A DNA stretch of 64,000 nucleotides from Haloimpatiens lingqiaonensis (GCF_044502415.1 NZ_CP172402.1), one strand, 5' to 3'; shown: positions 7,920 through 17,131, numbered from the stretch's first letter. Program-made: numbers and translations. Notes: generated from the letters alone by a model not told the origin.

Positions 7920-8690
7920 CTATATATTCATAAGTTTATAGCTTAATTTAATTATTTCTTCTCCATCTAATGAATTATATATGAATATTTTACCTTCTTG
8001 TTTTTTATTATTGAGCATTTTTCTACTTTGTAATTGCCTTTTCAGCTGCATAGAAGTACCTGTACTCCCATCAATAATAGGTATATCTTCTCCTATTATT
8101 TGGGATAATTTATTTTTTATAAATGGATAATGAGTACATCCCAAAACTATAGATGAAATTTGTTCATTAGAAAATTCTTTAAGCTTTTCTCTTAAATATT
8201 CCTCTAATTCTAAACTATCTATATCTCCCTTTTCAATAAACTCCATTAATCCTGGACAAGGCAATGGAACTATATCGTAATCTTTTTTATATTTTTCCAT
8301 TAAATTTTTAAACTTCTTTTCTGAAAGGGTTACAGTTGTAGCCATTATTATAATTTCACCCTGCCTATTAAGTTCCACAGCAGGTTTTAAAGCAGGCTCT
8401 ATACCTATAATAGGCATGGAATACCTCTTTCTAAGCTCATCAACTGAAGCACTAGTTGCCGTATTACATGCTATAACTATGGCTTTTACTTCTTTAGCTA
8501 AAAGAAAATCCACCACATTATTTGTCAATCTTCTTATTTCTTTTACACTCTTAGTACCATAGGGCGCATTTTTTGTATCTCCATAATATATAAAATCCTC
8601 ATGAGGCAATAATTTAATAGCTTCTTTTAAAACACTTAATCCACCTAAACCAGAATCAAATATTCCTATAGGTTTACTGCTTTCTTCCAT
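7920..8690 (-). CDS. murI: Glutamate racemase
   Basis: 256 residues, the normal length for MurI, which converts L- to D-glutamate for peptidoglycan. The N-terminal IGIFDSGLGGLSVLKE carries the first catalytic Asp and Ser. VIACNTATSAS contains catalytic Cys 1, and VLGCTHYPFIK contains catalytic Cys 2 and the His. PYGTKS, a typical substrate-binding segment, is also present. The gene is single and leftward, with its own terminator. Another amino-acid racemase is unlikely given the complete signature set. Confidence 0.95.
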   Translation of the reverse strand: MEESSKPIGIFDSGLGGLSVLKEAIKLLPHEDFIYYGDTKNAPYGTKSVKEIRRLTNNVVDFLLAKEVKAIVIACNTATSASVDELRKRYSMPIIGIEPALKPAVELNRQGEIIIMATTVTLSEKKFKNLMEKYKKDYDIVPLPCPGLMEFIEKGDIDSLELEEYLREKLKEFSNEQISSIVLGCTHYPFIKNKLSQIIGEDIPIIDGSTGTSMQLKRQLQSRKMLNNKKQEGKIFIYNSLDGEEIIKLSYKLMNI

Positions 8691-8870
8691 ATTTCCTGCA
8701 CCACCTTGTGTTAAACAAATATAAATCCTTTACTTAGATATTTTAACAAACTACACTATAAAAATACAAATAAAATATAGAAAAATATTAAAAATCAATG
8801 TTTTTTTCACTATTATTAGCTTCTTTTAAATATTTATATTAAATTAACCTATGAATCCATTTCATTTTTC

Positions 8871-8899
8871 TTGACATTGAATTGTTATTAATGTAGAAT
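8871..8899 (+). promoter_or_regulatory. Sigma-A promoter of the glutamine synthetase gene
   Basis: TTGACA (8871-8876), 17-base spacer, TAGAAT (8894-8899), 35 bases before the start codon. Confidence 0.7.
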
Positions 8900-8933
8900 T
8901 TTTGGCATATAATTTTTTCTTGGAGGGATGTTT

Positions 8934-10829
8934 ATGAATGATTTACTATACACAATTTCAAAAGAAAACCACTCCCCTAAAGCGCTAAAAGATATATTAT
9001 CTAATGCTCCTGAGGTAAAATTCGTTTCTTTTGTAGGCGTGGACTTAGCTGGAAATGACACAGATGAAAAGATTCCAATATCATTATTTCTAAAGGATAT
9101 AGAAGGTTTTTTAACAGGTGCTATACAAACTGACGGCTCATCTGTAGCACTACCTGGTATAGCCACTATAAACAATGCAAAAATTGATATGATTGCGGAT
9201 AAGGACTCAACTTGGTTTATAGACTATAACTATGAACATTTAGACTCTAAAAGTGGGCGCCCTATAGGAACCCTTAGAATCCCTTGTTTTTTATATCATG
9301 ATAGCAAGGCTGTAGACTCTCGTTCAATTCTAAAAAATGCCATTCATTTTTTCAAAACTTCTCTTATGAATATGTTTAGAGAAACTCCTGAACTTTTACA
9401 TACCTATAATATAGAGTTTGATGACATTGAAGATATTTCAGTTACTGCCGCTACAGAACTAGAATTTTGGGTTCAAACACCTAATGACGAAGCTCATGTA
9501 GAAGAACTGTCCACATCTCAAGTACTTCAAGAGCAATACTGGACAAGAACCAAAGGCTCTGTAAGAACTTCATTAGAACAATGTCTAATGCTTATGGAGG
9601 CTTATGGCTTTAATCCTGAAATGGGTCACAAGGAAGTAGGGGGCGTAAAAGCTAAAGTAAATGAATCAGGCAGCTACACACATATAATGGAGCAGCTAGA
9701 AATAGATTGGAAATACTCTAATGCTATTCAAACCTCAGACAATGAAATCATTATTAAAAATATAGTAAGAGAAACTTTTAGATTAAACGGGCTTGATGTT
9801 ACCTTTTTAGCTAAGCCAATTGATTCAGTGGCAGGTAGCGGAAAGCATACTCATATTAGTATAACTTTAAACTGTAAATCCGGAAAATGCATAAATTTAT
9901 TTACTGCCACTAAGGATCATTTTCTTAGTGCCATAGGTTATGCATCAATAATGGGAATTCTAAAAAATTATGAGGTGATAAGTCCCTTTGTTTCCCCTAC
10001 ATATAATTCCCTTAAGAGATTAAAACCAGGCTTTGAAGCACCTGTTTGTGTAGTTACTTCCTTAGGACATACAGTAGAAATGCCTTCTAGAAATAGGACT
10101 ATACTATTAGCTCTTATAAGAGATTTAGATAATCCTTTTTCAACTAGATTTGAATTGAGATCGCCAAACCCACATACTAATACTTATTTATGTATAGCTT
10201 CCATGTGTATGGCTATGTTAGACGGAATAAGTTATGCAATAAAAGAGTCTAAAACTGAAGATGACCTATTAAAAGAGTTATCTAAAAATTATGGGGAAGA
10301 ATTTGGATACTTAGAGAAGTATAGAATGTATAGAAGTGAAGATGATGTATTCCATAAATATTCTGAAAAAGATAGAGATAAGTTCTTTGGAAAAGCTCCT
10401 AAAACTGTACAGGAAAATCTTTCATTTTTAGATAATTGTAAAGATAAAGTGGCTATATTAAAGAAAGGTAATGTCTTTACTGATACAATAATTAATGGTT
10501 TTAAAAGTACTTCTATTAAAAGGTGGCTAATGGAAATAAACCATAGAATAATAAATAACTATATGAAAGAGGTTAGAGGCTATAAGAAATTGCATTTAGA
10601 TGATTTAGCTCTAGACTTAGACCTTTCATATTGGATAAAAATAAATGATTTAAGAAAGTACATAATGAAGGATACTTATGATAGAAAAAGTCTATTTACT
10701 CAAATAAAAGAAGCTAGTAAAAATGAGGATTTACCTCTTATATCTGAACTTCAATTAGAGCTAGACAACAAAATGGAAGAACTTAGAAAATTATATTGTA
10801 CTTATGAAAAAAATTTATTAGATATTTAA
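8934..10829 (+). CDS. Large clostridial glutamine synthetase family enzyme
   Basis: Glutamine synthetases join ammonia to glutamate using ATP. This protein of about 631 residues is much longer than GSI-type GlnA (about 440-470). GS signatures in order: VDLAGNDTDEKIP beta-grasp region, TAATELEFW (metal-binding Glu), EVGGVKAKVNESGS, GSGKHTHISIT (the GxxxHxH-type active-site segment) and SRNRTILLAL plus FELRSPNPHTNTYL (the Arg/Glu substrate region). The last 150 residues form a helical extension. ATG at 8934 is preferred over 8928 because GGAGG sits 7 bases before it. The gene is monocistronic with its own promoter. Its exact substrate is not proven; a glutamine synthetase-like gamma-glutamyl ligase is the alternative. 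Confidence 0.82.
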   Translation: MNDLLYTISKENHSPKALKDILSNAPEVKFVSFVGVDLAGNDTDEKIPISLFLKDIEGFLTGAIQTDGSSVALPGIATINNAKIDMIADKDSTWFIDYNYEHLDSKSGRPIGTLRIPCFLYHDSKAVDSRSILKNAIHFFKTSLMNMFRETPELLHTYNIEFDDIEDISVTAATELEFWVQTPNDEAHVEELSTSQVLQEQYWTRTKGSVRTSLEQCLMLMEAYGFNPEMGHKEVGGVKAKVNESGSYTHIMEQLEIDWKYSNAIQTSDNEIIIKNIVRETFRLNGLDVTFLAKPIDSVAGSGKHTHISITLNCKSGKCINLFTATKDHFLSAIGYASIMGILKNYEVISPFVSPTYNSLKRLKPGFEAPVCVVTSLGHTVEMPSRNRTILLALIRDLDNPFSTRFELRSPNPHTNTYLCIASMCMAMLDGISYAIKESKTEDDLLKELSKNYGEEFGYLEKYRMYRSEDDVFHKYSEKDRDKFFGKAPKTVQENLSFLDNCKDKVAILKKGNVFTDTIINGFKSTSIKRWLMEINHRIINNYMKEVRGYKKLHLDDLALDLDLSYWIKINDLRKYIMKDTYDRKSLFTQIKEASKNEDLPLISELQLELDNKMEELRKLYCTYEKNLLDI

Positions 10830-10927
10830 CTGAAAGATCTATCCATCTTCTGTAAGTGAGCATAGTTCACCTCTTACAGAATTGTAAACTACAAAATAAT
10901 AAATCCATACACCTTTACTTAAAATAA

Positions 10928-10964
10928 CCCCCATGAAAAACCTTACTAATGGCTTTCATGGGGG
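10928..10964. terminator. Bidirectional terminator between convergent genes
   Basis: CCCCCATGAAA pairs with TTTCATGGGGG. It separates the rightward glutamine synthetase from the leftward activase gene. A weaker stem lies at 10850-10880. Confidence 0.7.
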
Positions 10965-10970
10965 TATTTA

Positions 10971-11726
10971 TCATATTTTTTTAGCGCTTAAAGCTGCACC
11001 AATGGCTCCTGCATACTTTGCCAAAGGATGAGTTTCTACTTTTTTCTGTAACTTCTCTGAAAGTTTATCTACGAAGTCCTTATTTCCACTAAGTCCCCCA
11101 GTAAAAAAATAATTCTCTGAAGAGGAGTGTTTGTAGCACAAGGATTTCACTTTACTTACTATAGAATCTACTATAGCATAAGCTATATCCTCTCTTCTCT
11201 TTCCCTTAGCCACCAAGCTTATTACCTCTGATTCTGCAAAAACAGTACACATAGAGCTTATAGTTACTCCACTGCCTTCTTTAGAAAGCCTGCATAGGGT
11301 TTCTAGATCTACTCCTAATTTATTAGCCATTATCTCTAAAAATCTTCCTGTACCTGCAGAGCATTTGTCATTCATTAAAAAATCAGTAACCATTCCCTTT
11401 TGCACAGTTATTACCTTAGTATCCTGTCCCCCTACATCTATAACTGTGCAATCACCCTTATATAGATAATTAGCACCTTTTCCATGACAGGTTATTTCTG
11501 TAATAGTTTTATGGGCATAGGGCACTGAAATCCTTCCATATCCAGTGGCAACTATTTTAGAATTCTCTTCATTTACTCCCTGCTGCTGTAACTTATTTTT
11601 TATGTTTTCAGAGGTTTCTACGCTATTCCATCCCGCTGGCACAGAAAATTTAATTTTTAATTCCTCGCCCTCAAAAGCTACTACCTTTGTAGCTGTGGAT
11701 CCCATATCTATTCCTACATAATACAT
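10971..11726 (-). CDS. Acyl-CoA dehydratase-type activase (HgdC-like)
   Basis: 251 residues of the ASKHA-fold activator family, homodimers that bridge one [4Fe-4S] cluster and use ATP to push an electron into a partner enzyme at low potential. YVGIDMGSTATKVV is the phosphate-1 loop, TVIDVGGQDTK the phosphate-2 loop, and the cluster cysteines appear in NDKCSAGTGRF and SSMCTVFAESE. Downstream of the DUF3343 and double-cubane reductase genes in one leftward operon, it is best read as the electron donor for that reductase. The activator of 2-hydroxyglutaryl-CoA dehydratase is the close alternative, but no two-subunit dehydratase is nearby. Confidence 0.88.
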   Translation of the reverse strand: MYYVGIDMGSTATKVVAFEGEELKIKFSVPAGWNSVETSENIKNKLQQQGVNEENSKIVATGYGRISVPYAHKTITEITCHGKGANYLYKGDCTVIDVGGQDTKVITVQKGMVTDFLMNDKCSAGTGRFLEIMANKLGVDLETLCRLSKEGSGVTISSMCTVFAESEVISLVAKGKRREDIAYAIVDSIVSKVKSLCYKHSSSENYFFTGGLSGNKDFVDKLSEKLQKKVETHPLAKYAGAIGAALSAKKI

Positions 11727-11739
11727 GTCTCATCATCCT

Positions 11740-12000
11740 TTAAGCATAAAAATTAGTATACTTCTTCTTTAAAGTATAAAATCCTATTATATCCACATGA
11801 TTTTCTTCTATTAAGCCTTTTATTCTATCCTCATCTTCTTTTTCATAAATTATGCATATACCACAGCAAGTAGAAAGTTCTCTTGGAGTAGGAGAGATTA
11901 CATATTTTATATTTTGTTCTTTAAGCAAATTTTCTAATTTAGTGCCTTCTGTATGATTTCTAAAAAGTATATAATGATTCTCTTTTTCCATTAAAATCAC
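11740..12000 (-). CDS. DUF3343-type putative Se/S carrier-like protein
   Basis: An 86-residue protein starting LMEKENHYILFRNHTEGTKLENLL and carrying a CCGICIIYE segment with two adjacent cysteines. DUF3343 proteins of this size commonly sit beside activase/dehydratase-like pairs. The paired Cys suggest sulfur, selenium or electron handling, which is inference. It lies 1 base downstream of the reductase gene and 13 bases before the activase gene, so it is almost certainly co-translated with them. Confidence 0.7.
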   Translation of the reverse strand: MILMEKENHYILFRNHTEGTKLENLLKEQNIKYVISPTPRELSTCCGICIIYEKEDEDRIKGLIEENHVDIIGFYTLKKKYTNFYA

Positions 12001-12001
12001 C

Positions 12002-13270
12002 TTAAATCATTTCTAAGAATGCTTCTACTCTTGTTTTTATTTGACCTGAATCCTCTGTGGAATAATCTGTTTCTATATGCATAACTGGTATATTTTTATC
12101 TTTTAGCATATCCCTAATGCTCTTATCTTCAACGGCATATGTATGGCAGAAAGATAAATTATAGTCAATAACTCCATCCACATCATATTCCTTTGCATAT
12201 CTTAATATATCATCTATTCTTCCACTATTTGGTGTAAAGCAAGCACAGTTGATATTTAGATATCTTCTAGCTAAATTATCTATTAAATCATCCAAAGTTT
12301 CTCCATCTTCACAAACTTCATTTTCAAAATATCTTGTACCAGTGCAAGTTTCTTCAACTACAATCTCAGCACCTAAGTTCTCTATTATGCTATGTATTTT
12401 CCAGTTTGGAAGAGCCATAGGAGTTCCTGTTATCATAAGTCTCTTCTTTTCTTTAGCTTGTCCCTTCTTTATTCTTTCCTCTAATTCATCACATAGCTTG
12501 TTTACATTATCTACAAATCTATTTACATCATCATAAAAAGCAATTTGAGATATTAAAAGGCAATCAAGTCCACTTATTGGAGATGGTTTATGTTTTCTTA
12601 AGTCATATAATCTCTTTAAAGCTCTTCTCTTTTTATTAGCTAATTTTATAGCTTCTTTTAAATTCTCTACAGTAACCTTATTTCCAGTTAACTGTTCCAT
12701 TTTATCTATAAATATTCTTATTTCATCTTTCCACATAGTATAGTCTTTTTCTCTCTTCATTTGTGGTAAATCCATTACATGAACAGGAGTATATTCATTT
12801 AATAATTCCCAAGCTTTTTTCTTTCCATCACATGTAGTTTCCCCAACCAACATATCACAAGATTGGAAATATGGACATGTAGCTCCAATTTTAGCTCCTG
12901 TAAATGCTTTAATTAAAGGACATAGATTTTTAGGAAGAACCTTTTCTCCATCCTCTATCCAAAACTGAGATCCTGCACAAAGCCCTACTCCTAAAGCACC
13001 TGTAGCTAATATTACTTCATCTGGTACAAAAACACAAAATGTTCCTATAACCTTACCACCATTTTTCTTGTGTTCTTCTAATTCCTGAATTCTTGCACCA
13101 TGAACTTCTGAAACTACATAGTTAAAATAGTTCATTCCTTCTGGTCTATCCTCTTGTTGTAAATAAACTGAACCATACAACTCTGGTAAAACCTCACACA
13201 ATTGATCGTGCTTTTCTAAATTGATATTTAACTTTTTCCACATTTCTCTATAGTCTGCCATAAAATTCAA
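12002..13270 (-). CDS. Double-cubane-cluster anaerobic reductase (2-hydroxyacyl-CoA dehydratase family)
   Basis: 422 residues, single-subunit member of the HgdB-like family. Double-cubane proteins hold an [Fe8S9] double cluster and catalyse ATP-driven low-potential reductions of small molecules such as acetylene; the natural substrate is unknown. Visible cysteines include FCVFVPDEV, GLCAGSQFW, LCPLIKAF, ATCPYFQSCDMLVGETTCDGKK, ETCTGTRYF and NCACFTPNSGR; VIDYNLSFCHTY carries another. The length and a single gene, instead of an A/B pair, favour this over a true dehydratase. It is first gene of the operon with DUF3343 and the activase. A good GGAGTTG site precedes ATG 13270. Confidence 0.85.
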   Translation of the reverse strand: MNFMADYREMWKKLNINLEKHDQLCEVLPELYGSVYLQQEDRPEGMNYFNYVVSEVHGARIQELEEHKKNGGKVIGTFCVFVPDEVILATGALGVGLCAGSQFWIEDGEKVLPKNLCPLIKAFTGAKIGATCPYFQSCDMLVGETTCDGKKKAWELLNEYTPVHVMDLPQMKREKDYTMWKDEIRIFIDKMEQLTGNKVTVENLKEAIKLANKKRRALKRLYDLRKHKPSPISGLDCLLISQIAFYDDVNRFVDNVNKLCDELEERIKKGQAKEKKRLMITGTPMALPNWKIHSIIENLGAEIVVEETCTGTRYFENEVCEDGETLDDLIDNLARRYLNINCACFTPNSGRIDDILRYAKEYDVDGVIDYNLSFCHTYAVEDKSIRDMLKDKNIPVMHIETDYSTEDSGQIKTRVEAFLEMI

Positions 13271-13392
13271 CTCCTTTATTCATCATTCACATAAATAGTA
13301 ACATAATCTATTACCATATAGGTTTTGATTTTTTAATAGAACTTTAGGCAGCTATTGATTTTGTAAATAACAATTACCCTTTCATAAATATA

Positions 13393-13431
13393 AAAGAACT
13401 TCGTTCCTGCAAAAGGAAAACGAAGTTCTTT
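13393..13431 (-). terminator. Terminator of asnS
   Basis: AAAGAACTTCGTT pairs with AACGAAGTTCTTT just past the asnS stop, followed on the minus strand by T-rich sequence. Confidence 0.75.
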
Positions 13432-13470
13432 AAATTTAACACTCTATTAAAATATTTTCATGCATGTATT

Positions 13471-14862
13471 TTAGAATTCTGCACTACCTGGAGTTCTTGG
13501 GAATGGTATAACGTCTCTTATATTGCTCATACCTGTTAGATACATTATCATTCTCTCAAATCCTAAACCAAAACCAGCATGCTTAGTTTCTCCATATTTT
13601 CTAAGCTCTAAATACCACCAGTAATCTTCCTTTTCTAATCCAAGCTCTGCAATCCTAGCCTCTAAAACATCAAGTCTTTCTTCTCTTTGGCTTCCTCCTA
13701 TTATTTCTCCAACTCCTGGCACTAGAAGGTCTGCTGCTGCAACAGTTTTGTTGTCATCATTAATTCTCATGTAGAATGCCTTTATATCCTTTGGATAGTC
13801 AGTTACAAATACTGGCTTATTGTATATTTTCTCTGTTATATATCTCTCATGCTCTGTTTGAAGATTGCATCCCCATTCTACTGGGTACTTAAACTCTACA
13901 TCTGCTTTTTTCAATAATTCTACAGCTTCAGTATAAGATATTCTTGCAAAATCAGAATTTAAAACATTGTTTAATCTATCCTTTAGTCCTTTATCTATAA
14001 AGCTGTTGAAGAATTCTATTTCTTCTGGAGCATTTTCCATTACATATTTTATTATATATTTAACCATTTCTTCTGCTAAATCCATGTCATCTGCAAGATC
14101 TGCAAAAGCTATTTCTGGTTCTATCATCCAGAACTCTGAAGCGTGTCTTCCTGTGTTTGAATTTTCTGCTCTAAAAGTTGGTCCAAAAGTATATATATTT
14201 CTAAATGCTAGAGCATATATTTCTCCTTCTAGCTGACCACTTACAGTAAGGTTAGCAGATTTTCCAAAGAAATCCTGTGAATAGTCTATTTTACCCTTTT
14301 CATCCTTTGGAAGGTTCTCCATGTCTAAAGTAGTAACTCTAAACATTTCTCCTGCACCCTCGCAGTCGCTGGCAGTTATTATTGGAGTGTGTACATATAC
14401 AAAACCTTGTTCCTGGAAGAATTTATGAACAGCATAAGCAGCTATTGAACGCACTCTAAATACTGCTGAAAAAGCGTTACTTCTTGGTCTTAAGTGAGCT
14501 ATACTTCTTAAATACTCAAAGGTATGTCTTTTCTTTTGTAGTGGATAATCTGATGAAGAGTTTCCCACTTTAGTAACCTTTGAAGCTTTAATTTCAAAAG
14601 GTTGCTTTGTTCCTGGTGTTTCAACTACTTCTCCTATTACTTCTATAGAAGCACTTATAGGTAATTTACCTAATTCACTAAAGTTTTCTAAAGCTTCATC
14701 AAATACTATTTGTACATTCTTAAAAAAACTTCCATCATTAACTTCTATAAACCCAAAAGCTTTTGATGCTCTTACTGTTTTTACCCAGCCTGATATTTTT
14801 ACTTCTTTACCTATATACTGCTTTGTTTCTCTGTAAAGACTCTTAATTAGTATGTCTTTCAT
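13471..14862 (-). CDS. asnS: Asparaginyl-tRNA synthetase
   Basis: 463 residues, standard bacterial length. It charges tRNA-Asn with asparagine. The N-terminal OB-fold (VKISGWVKTVRASKAFGFIEVNDG) binds the anticodon. The class II core shows motif 2 (GPTFRAENSNTGRHASEFWMIEPE) and motif 3 (GFGLGFERMIMYLTG...RDVIPFPR). The AsnRS-specific combination separates it from AspRS and LysRS. ATG at 14862 follows a strong GAGGAGG site. Its T-box leader appears to be at 16780-17060, displaced by the IS110 element in between, so expression may now depend on a promoter near the element. A perfect 12-bp-arm hairpin lies just upstream (14882-14920). Confidence 0.95.
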   Translation of the reverse strand: MKDILIKSLYRETKQYIGKEVKISGWVKTVRASKAFGFIEVNDGSFFKNVQIVFDEALENFSELGKLPISASIEVIGEVVETPGTKQPFEIKASKVTKVGNSSSDYPLQKKRHTFEYLRSIAHLRPRSNAFSAVFRVRSIAAYAVHKFFQEQGFVYVHTPIITASDCEGAGEMFRVTTLDMENLPKDEKGKIDYSQDFFGKSANLTVSGQLEGEIYALAFRNIYTFGPTFRAENSNTGRHASEFWMIEPEIAFADLADDMDLAEEMVKYIIKYVMENAPEEIEFFNSFIDKGLKDRLNNVLNSDFARISYTEAVELLKKADVEFKYPVEWGCNLQTEHERYITEKIYNKPVFVTDYPKDIKAFYMRINDDNKTVAAADLLVPGVGEIIGGSQREERLDVLEARIAELGLEKEDYWWYLELRKYGETKHAGFGLGFERMIMYLTGMSNIRDVIPFPRTPGSAEF

Positions 14863-14881
14863 TATATTTCCTCCTCGTATA

Positions 14882-14920
14882 ATAAGTTTATAGCAGTCAT
14901 TTAACTGACTATAAACTTAT
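14882..14920. other. Perfect hairpin just upstream of asnS
   Basis: ATAAGTTTATAG pairs with CTATAAACTTAT, and AGTCA/TGACT extends the stem. On the plus strand it is followed by T-rich sequence, so it may act as a terminator for rightward reading. It could mark the left edge of the IS110 insertion. Confidence 0.5.
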
Positions 14921-15099
14921 TTATTTTTATATTTTAGTATAGATAAGAAAGTATCTATGTTTTTCTGTGGGGATTCTCCCAATTCCATAGTTGCTGTCTA
15001 TTCTACTTTCCAATCTGTACAGATTTCATTTAACTGTTTATAAAGGAATTTCCTAATGTTAAAATAGTCCTAACGGAACTTTAGCAAAGGTTACTGCTT

Positions 15100-15290
15100 T
15101 TTTCCTCCTGCAAAACTTATTGTTATTGCCTATTAAGCTTGCAGCCTGACCAGAGTATCACATTCTGCTTACACAAATGTTGCATCTCCATTCGTAGCCA
15201 CCAGCAAGGTATTTCGCATGGATGAATGCTGATTACGCGAGGGTGCAGTCAGTGCTCTGGATTAGGATAATTCCTTTGTAAGTTTCCTCA
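15100..15290 (+). ncRNA. Candidate bridge (seeker) RNA of the IS110 element
   Basis: IS110 elements of this arrangement encode, upstream of the transposase, a structured RNA that pairs with target and donor DNA. This stretch contains a TGCAGCCTGACCAGAG segment and a later GTGCAGTCAGTGCTCTGG segment whose CCAGAG/CTCTGG parts pair. There is no open reading frame. Boundaries and loops are inferred from position only. Confidence 0.45.
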
Positions 15291-15314
15291 TTACTCTCGA
15301 AAGGTGGTGATTTC

Positions 15315-16589
15315 ATGAAGAAAGTAGATTACTTATCAACTCTATTTGTTGGTATTGATATTGGTGCGAGACAAAACGTTGTCTCTGCAATTAATTTTGA
15401 ACAGGAATTTTTAATTAAAATGAAGCCTGTTCCTAACACGCAATCTGGTGCAGATCAATTGGAAGCTATTCTTGTTGATATACTTAGCAATAGTACCTTT
15501 AAAACTGTCATAATTGGCTTAGAATCTACTTCGTTTTATGGTGTACATATTGCAAATTTTTTATCTGCAAGTGAAAAACTTATACCTTACAAACCATATG
15601 TCTACTGTTTGAACCCTAAGGAAGTCGCTAACTACAAAGACTCCTTCAACTCTCTTGATAAAAATGATGGCGTTGATTCTTTTGTCATTGCTGACTTTGC
15701 AAGAGTTGGCAGAATTCATACTGAGCCTTGGCGAGGTTCTCAATATCTTGCTCTTCAAAGGCTTACAAGACATAGGCTTCATATAGTTGAATGCTTAACC
15801 AGAGAAAAGACTTACATGTTATCCAATGTATTTCTTAAGTTCAGCGAATTCGCTTTGTTACAAGGAGAAGATCATCCTTTTTCTAATAAATATGGTGCTA
15901 CCGCATCTTCAATACTTACTGAATTTCTATCTTCTGAAGATATTGCAAATACTTCAATTGAAGAACTTGTTGACTTCGTCAGTAGAAAAAGTCGTAAAAG
16001 GATTTCTAATCCTCAGATAACTGCTGAAATTCTACAGCAGGCGGCACGTAATTCATACCGTCTTGATAAATGTTTGTATGAGCCATTAACAACCTCTATT
16101 GCTTGTTCTTTCAACTGTATTCAAGCTTTTGATAAAGAACTTAAAGCAATTAACAAAGCTATTGAAAAAGCTGTTATGGGAATGAACCCTGTGGAATATC
16201 AAATATTAATGTCTATCCCAGGTTTTGGTCCTGTTTACTCCAGTGGCATTCTTGCTGAATTAGGAAGTGTGCATGCCTTTCCTAATAATGATGCCATTGC
16301 TAAATATGCTGGCATCGTGTGGAAAGAAAATCAATCTGGAGGCTTTAAAGCTGAAAATACACCTATGAACAAAGCTGGTAACCGTTATTTACGCTATTAT
16401 CTGATAGAAGCAGCAGGAAGTGTCGTTTGCCATATTCCTGAATATCAAAAGTTCTATCAGAAAAAATTTGCTGAAGTAACTACACATCAGCACAAACGAG
16501 CACTCGCACTAACATCTCGTAAATTAATTCGTATGATTTTTGGATTGCTGGCTAAAAATCAGCTCTACTCTTCAAATAGAGTAGATTAA
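15315..16589 (+). CDS. IS110-family transposase
   Basis: 424 residues. The N-terminal RuvC-like DEDD domain shows FVGIDIGARQNVVSAI (Asp), VIIGLESTSFYGVHI (Glu) and KNDGVDSFVIADF (Asp). The C-terminal Transposase_20 domain shows LMSIPGFGPVYSSGILAELG and KYAGIVWKENQSGGF, then GNRYLRYYLIEAA. The reading frame is complete, so the element may still be active. ATG at 15315 follows an AAGGTGGTG site. It is transcribed opposite to asnS. Confidence 0.93.
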   Translation: MKKVDYLSTLFVGIDIGARQNVVSAINFEQEFLIKMKPVPNTQSGADQLEAILVDILSNSTFKTVIIGLESTSFYGVHIANFLSASEKLIPYKPYVYCLNPKEVANYKDSFNSLDKNDGVDSFVIADFARVGRIHTEPWRGSQYLALQRLTRHRLHIVECLTREKTYMLSNVFLKFSEFALLQGEDHPFSNKYGATASSILTEFLSSEDIANTSIEELVDFVSRKSRKRISNPQITAEILQQAARNSYRLDKCLYEPLTTSIACSFNCIQAFDKELKAINKAIEKAVMGMNPVEYQILMSIPGFGPVYSSGILAELGSVHAFPNNDAIAKYAGIVWKENQSGGFKAENTPMNKAGNRYLRYYLIEAAGSVVCHIPEYQKFYQKKFAEVTTHQHKRALALTSRKLIRMIFGLLAKNQLYSSNRVD

Positions 16590-16779
16590 ATTTCATAATT
16601 ATACAAACATACATTCTTATTGGACTGTATGCTTGTTAAGGTTACCCTTTTTTAAAGAAATCATTTCATTTTTCTTTTATTTTGTTCTTGACATATTACC
16701 AAATTGCTTTTCAAATCTTGTGTATAATCAATACACTTATTAATCTTATATTTCAGTTATTATGCAGTAAAAATAACGT

Positions 16780-17060
16780 CAAAAAAACCTTTCATCCCAT
16801 ATTGGGACGAAAGGCTATATTCGCGGTACCACCCAGTTTGCCTAAAAAGGCCACCTCTATAAAGTACGAAAGCAACTAATGCTTTTTATACTCTCCCATT
16901 ATAAGGGTTGGGTTCCCTCTAAGTCTACTCTCCTTTAGATTTCGGTTAGAAACTCCGAGATGTTCTTCAATATAAGAGATTTATCGGTCTTACACCTTCA
17001 CCGACTCGCTTTGAAACCTTTCTTATACCTACTCTTCTCTTCACAGTCTTATTGCTATAA
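16780..17060 (-). ncRNA. T-box leader, probably of asnS
   Basis: On the minus strand it has the T-box core GGGTGGTACCGCG (complement around 16820-16834), and a terminator CCTTTCGTCCC / GGGATGAAAGG plus T7 (complement about 16785-16817). Stem I elements are also visible: AGAGTAGGTA, AGCGAGTCGGTGAAGGTG, and a specifier region GAAGAACATCTC. AAC, the Asn codon (complement 16962-16964), sits at the position expected for the specifier. T-boxes sense uncharged tRNA and antiterminate. The next leftward gene is asnS, which matches the codon, but the IS110 element lies between. Confidence 0.88.
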
Positions 17061-17131
17061 GTTTACTTATAGTATATTCAAAAACATATAATTTATTTCT
17101 TACTATTTATATATTTACCTATTGATTTACA

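Larger units (their letters stand above)
14940..16680 (+). mobile_element. IS110-family insertion sequence (ends approximate)
   Basis: The element includes a DEDD transposase and a roughly 350-base upstream noncoding part that is visibly richer in G and C than its surroundings. IS110 elements lack terminal inverted repeats and long target duplications, so exact ends cannot be read. The bounds given are the asnS leader side and the stretch before the T-box terminator. Insertion is between the asnS gene and its apparent T-box leader. Confidence 0.65.

Noticed and set aside
16682..16879. 65-residue plus-strand open frame
   Set aside because: It overlaps the T-box terminator and core on the other strand, and the end is translated T-box sequence.
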